Positions 61,031-64,000 of a stretch of 64,000 nt of DNA are shown here, in pieces (the first letter of the stretch is position 1; the number at the start of each line of letters is the position of its first letter). Below the pieces are notes generated by a model. The model searched no databases. It was not told the DNA's origin and saw only the letters and a list, made by a program, of their open reading frames with translations. Source of the DNA: Pseudomonadota bacterium (lineage in GTDB: Bacteria > Pseudomonadota > Alphaproteobacteria > Sphingomonadales > Sphingomonadaceae); the NCBI GenBank assembly GCA_021847605.1, contig JAJZQN010000013.1, positions 29,700 to 93,699 of the forward strand, read 5' to 3'. The position numbers and the translations under genes were made by a program.

Positions 61031-63201
61031 CGCTTGAACCACAATATCACCATCCCCAGCCCGGCCAGCGAGCAGCCGGCCTCGCCCTTCCATTCGACCG
61101 TGAAATTGTGCGAGCCGCTGCCCCACAGCGCACGGCCCGACATCGCGAAACTATCCTCGCTCTTCATGCCGCCGGCGGCGCCAGCACCGCCAACAACAGC
61201 CCCATCGATTTTCAGGCGAGCGTCCCATGTACGATCCCCGCTGGGAAAGGACTGGCTACCCGTGACGATCGCCACATATTGCCAGTTGATCGCAGGCGTT
61301 AGGGCCGGGATCGAAGCATAATAGCTGAGCGCCGTCCGCCATGTGCCATCGCCCGCAATTGGCGACGCAAGCGTAACGCTATCGCCAGACGACACAGCAT
61401 TAGCGGCGATGCTGGCCGTCTGAACCGCACCGACCTCCAGCTTTTCGATATAAACATCCGACAGGATCAGCCGGTTATCGAGGCCGTATCGAAAGATGAA
61501 TTTGGCGTTCCCACCATCAGGATCCACCGCTTCAAGAATATCGGCTACGAAGGAAAGCCGCCCCAGACCTTGGCCGGTGAGCAGGTTTTTCACGCCGGTG
61601 ACGGCGCCCGTGCTGTTCTGAGCCGTCAGGCTCCACAACGCGTTGCCGTCGCTATCGACCGAACGGAGAAACTGCACCATCGTCTGAACGCCGTCGACCA
61701 CAGCGCCGAGTTGATCGACCAGTTGGCGGATATAGATCCCGCCCGGCAGCGTCAGCTGCTCGTCCTTTTCGACACGATACAGACCGTCGCGCAATGCGCT
61801 TTCGGCAACAGTGAACATATTGGCCAGCAGGCCATCAACCACGTCCTGCGCACGCGCGTCGCCGAGCGGCGAAAGGTCAGGTGCGCCATAAGTCGCTTTA
61901 TCTTCTGGCTTCGGATGCTCAGGATCGTCATCCTTGATATCCGACCATCCAATCTCGACGATCGGCGCCAGCTTCGCAGCAGCACTCAACCCTTCGACCG
62001 ACAGCGCTACCGTGCTGACGGCATCCCCGACCTCAATGGAGAAGTCGCGGAAAAACCCATATATGGACAGAGCCTCTAGCCCGTCATCGCCGATCCACAG
62101 GCACGGCGTTGCACGGACATTCGCTATGCGGCCTGCCACCACGTCGACGGCGGCCGTATCGATCATCCCACGCACCGTCATGCGCTTTGCCCATGCACGT
62201 TCGACCAGAGTCACCCCGCCGAAATCGTCGGTTTCCTTTCGGCTGTAATCGGTGATGGCTGCGGTCGGATTAGCCTCCGTTACGCCTAAGCCAAGCAGTC
62301 GTCCTATCAACAATGTGCCGGCGGACACGATATCCGGCCCGGCGATTGTCACTGTGATGGGACCGCCCGTCGCTGGCATGTCGAGAAAATTGACAGCGCC
62401 GGGCGTAGCGATTGGTGCGCGTGTCTGATCATAGCCCGCCGCCTGCACCCTAACCGTCGCGGCCGTGACGTCGAGCAGCGCGACCGCGTTGACCGCGGTC
62501 GTCGGATGGAGCGTGACGATGATCGACCCGGCCTGTTCAGCCATCGACCCCAGAGCCTGGTCGAACATCGCCCAGCGATTGGTCGGCGCGACATCCAGCC
62601 ACAGATCGGGCGATGTCGACGGATCATGACCGACATTATCGGCCGCCGCACTTTCATAGACCCGGTGCGTTGCCGTCAGGATGACACGCCCGCCCAAAGG
62701 ATAGATCGCACCCACATCCCATGTCGGATAATCATTCTCCGGTATATTGGTCGACACCAGCACATCGTCATCAACCGTGACCGGCTGTAACAGCTTCAAC
62801 GTCGATTGCCTGCCGGGAGCCGGATCTGCGCCTTCGTCGGCATAGACTGTCTCCGCCGCCAGCCCTTCAATCGTCAGAGTGCAGTAGCTGACCGGCGGTA
62901 TCGCAATGTCGATCGAGAAGTCTTTGTAGAAGCCGGTAAAGGCCAGGCTCGCAAACCGATCATCCGCAACCCACTGGGCGGGCGTGGCGCGCAGAGCCGC
63001 AAGCTGGCGCTGGACGGCGTCAACTTGATCGGTCGGCACTTTGACCTGAACGGCCATCTGACGTGCAAAGGCTCGCGGCACGACCGTCGTCACGCCGAAA
63101 TCATCCGTTTCCCGGCGGCTATAGTCGATCATGCTGATCGTCGGCGCCGCAGCGGTCACGCCAATGTCGACGGCGACATTGCCGCTCGTTATGACCCTCA
63201 T
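61027..63201 (-). CDS. Phage tail tip/host-specificity (J-like) protein with internal duplication
   Basis: 724 aa; C-terminal GAVVDGVQTMVQFLRSVDSDGNALWSLTAQNSTGAV and VYIEKLEVGAVQTASIAANAVS typical of tail tip proteins; two copies of a DYSR[RK]ETDDFG domain. Confidence 0.75.
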   Translation of the reverse strand: MRVITSGNVAVDIGVTAAAPTISMIDYSRRETDDFGVTTVVPRAFARQMAVQVKVPTDQVDAVQRQLAALRATPAQWVADDRFASLAFTGFYKDFSIDIAIPPVSYCTLTIEGLAAETVYADEGADPAPGRQSTLKLLQPVTVDDDVLVSTNIPENDYPTWDVGAIYPLGGRVILTATHRVYESAAADNVGHDPSTSPDLWLDVAPTNRWAMFDQALGSMAEQAGSIIVTLHPTTAVNAVALLDVTAATVRVQAAGYDQTRAPIATPGAVNFLDMPATGGPITVTIAGPDIVSAGTLLIGRLLGLGVTEANPTAAITDYSRKETDDFGGVTLVERAWAKRMTVRGMIDTAAVDVVAGRIANVRATPCLWIGDDGLEALSIYGFFRDFSIEVGDAVSTVALSVEGLSAAAKLAPIVEIGWSDIKDDDPEHPKPEDKATYGAPDLSPLGDARAQDVVDGLLANMFTVAESALRDGLYRVEKDEQLTLPGGIYIRQLVDQLGAVVDGVQTMVQFLRSVDSDGNALWSLTAQNSTGAVTGVKNLLTGQGLGRLSFVADILEAVDPDGGNAKFIFRYGLDNRLILSDVYIEKLEVGAVQTASIAANAVSSGDSVTLASPIAGDGTWRTALSYYASIPALTPAINWQYVAIVTGSQSFPSGDRTWDARLKIDGAVVGGAGAAGGMKSEDSFAMSGRALWGSGSHNFTVEWKGEAGCSLAGLGMVILWFKR

Positions 63202-64000
63202 GCGGCGGCCCCCGTCACGCTGATGGCGGTGCCACCCGCGTCGGAGGTGACATCGTCCAGCCTCTTCTTGATCGCACCGGTATTGCTCGCGTTGGCGGCA
63301 TGGCCGGCTGCGTTTTCGCTGCGCAACTGGGCAACCTCGGACCGCAGCCCTCGCACTTCATTCAACAGATCATCATTCGCTGGCGATGCAGACCCGGAAA
63401 CAGACGCAACAGAAGCAGCCGCCGACAGGATCGTGCCAGTCGGAGCGCCTGCCCCTGTGGCAACGCCAGTGCTGGAAGAACCGTTGGCGGAGGTGATGAC
63501 GGCATAGACGGACTCCAGTGCCGCAGCGGTCTGAGCCTGTACGCGGTCCAGCTCCTGACGACTCGTTGCATTCAGGGCAGCGGCCTGCAGCAGCGCCTGC
63601 GACAAGCCGGGCAACGAAGACGCCGCATCCTGGTCGCCAGCTTTGGCGGAACTTACGGCGGCATTGAACTGGCCTAGGAGCGTTGCAAACGAGCCGCCCC
63701 CGGAACCATCTGTTACACCACGAATCCGGTTCACCTCATCCATAATGCTGTCGCCGACCGACGACCATGCGTCCTTTAGCTGTTGGGCAGCATCCGCAGC
63801 TTCCTTGGCATCCTGCACAGCCCATATCTGCTCTTGTAAGAGTCGGTTGCTCGCATCCAACTTAGCCAGGTCGAGCGCACGGATCGCGGCGGTATCGCCC
63901 TGCTGTTCCCCGTCAGCGCCAATGGCACAGATTTGAGGTTGTGATTTGAGGAGGGTTGGGTCTTCGTCGCAGTGACGAAGGAACGAAGATGAAGACCCAA
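63198..64000 (-). CDS. Phage tape measure protein, C-terminal part (5' end out of window or interrupted)
   Basis: GDTAAIRALDLAKLDASNRLLQEQIWAVQDAKEAADAAQQLKDAWSSVGDSIMDEVNRIRG...SFATLLGQFNAAVSSAKAGDQDAA. Confidence 0.75.
   Translation of the reverse strand, partial: GSSSSFLRHCDEDPTLLKSQPQICAIGADGEQQGDTAAIRALDLAKLDASNRLLQEQIWAVQDAKEAADAAQQLKDAWSSVGDSIMDEVNRIRGVTDGSGGGSFATLLGQFNAAVSSAKAGDQDAASSLPGLSQALLQAAALNATSRQELDRVQAQTAAALESVYAVITSANGSSSTGVATGAGAPTGTILSAAASVASVSGSASPANDDLLNEVRGLRSEVAQLRSENAAGHAANASNTGAIKKRLDDVTSDAGGTAISVTGAAA
63928..64000 (+). mobile_element. Possible IS element terminus and start of its ORF (MKTQ...)
   Basis: TTGGGTCTTC...GAAGACCCAA 10-bp inverted repeat and ATGAAGACCCAA preceded by AAGGAACGAAG; abrupt loss of tape-measure-like sequence. 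Confidence 0.4.

Larger units (their letters stand above)
51788..64000. mobile_element. Prophage (left boundary at tRNA-Lys att; right end outside the window), siphovirus-like tail and lysis genes
   Basis: tRNA 3' half at the boundary, then holin/lysozyme cassette, tail assembly chaperone-like protein, J-like tail protein and tape-measure C-terminus, all on the minus strand. Confidence 0.9.

Overview
The 64 kb window looks like an alphaproteobacterial, probably sphingomonad, chromosome, judged from protein style only. Bases 1 to about 51.8 kb are mostly core chromosome: TonB receptor, mtgA, MFS/TetR, adenosine deaminase, rpoH, RluD-type synthase, JAMM protein, ChpT-like phosphotransferase, glnB-glnA, map, CinA-like protein, pgm, pth, L25, two tandem TraB/GumN proteins, glyQ-glyS, ppdK, two identical tRNA-Arg(ACG), ruvX, gatCAB, an ECF sigma/FecR/TonB-receptor/autotransporter block, and a glycogen cluster glgP-B-C / glgA-X. 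At about 51.79 kb a displaced 3' half of tRNA-Lys(UUU) lies antisense to the 3' end of glgX. From there to the right edge the DNA is prophage: small accessory genes, an outer-membrane beta-barrel, a signal-peptide-bearing SGNH hydrolase, a lysis cassette, a lyase-like tail protein, a tail assembly chaperone-like protein, a J-like tail protein with an internal duplication, and the tape-measure C-terminus. A probable IS terminus lies at the extreme right edge. The observations most worth checking are the prophage's possible surface-polysaccharide/envelope-modification genes, two structured noncoding stretches in the prophage, the tRNA-Lys/glgX junction, a 32-bp near-identical intergenic repeat at two loci 45 kb apart, and a perfect hairpin enclosing the glyS start codon. 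All family assignments are by eye; no database search was run.
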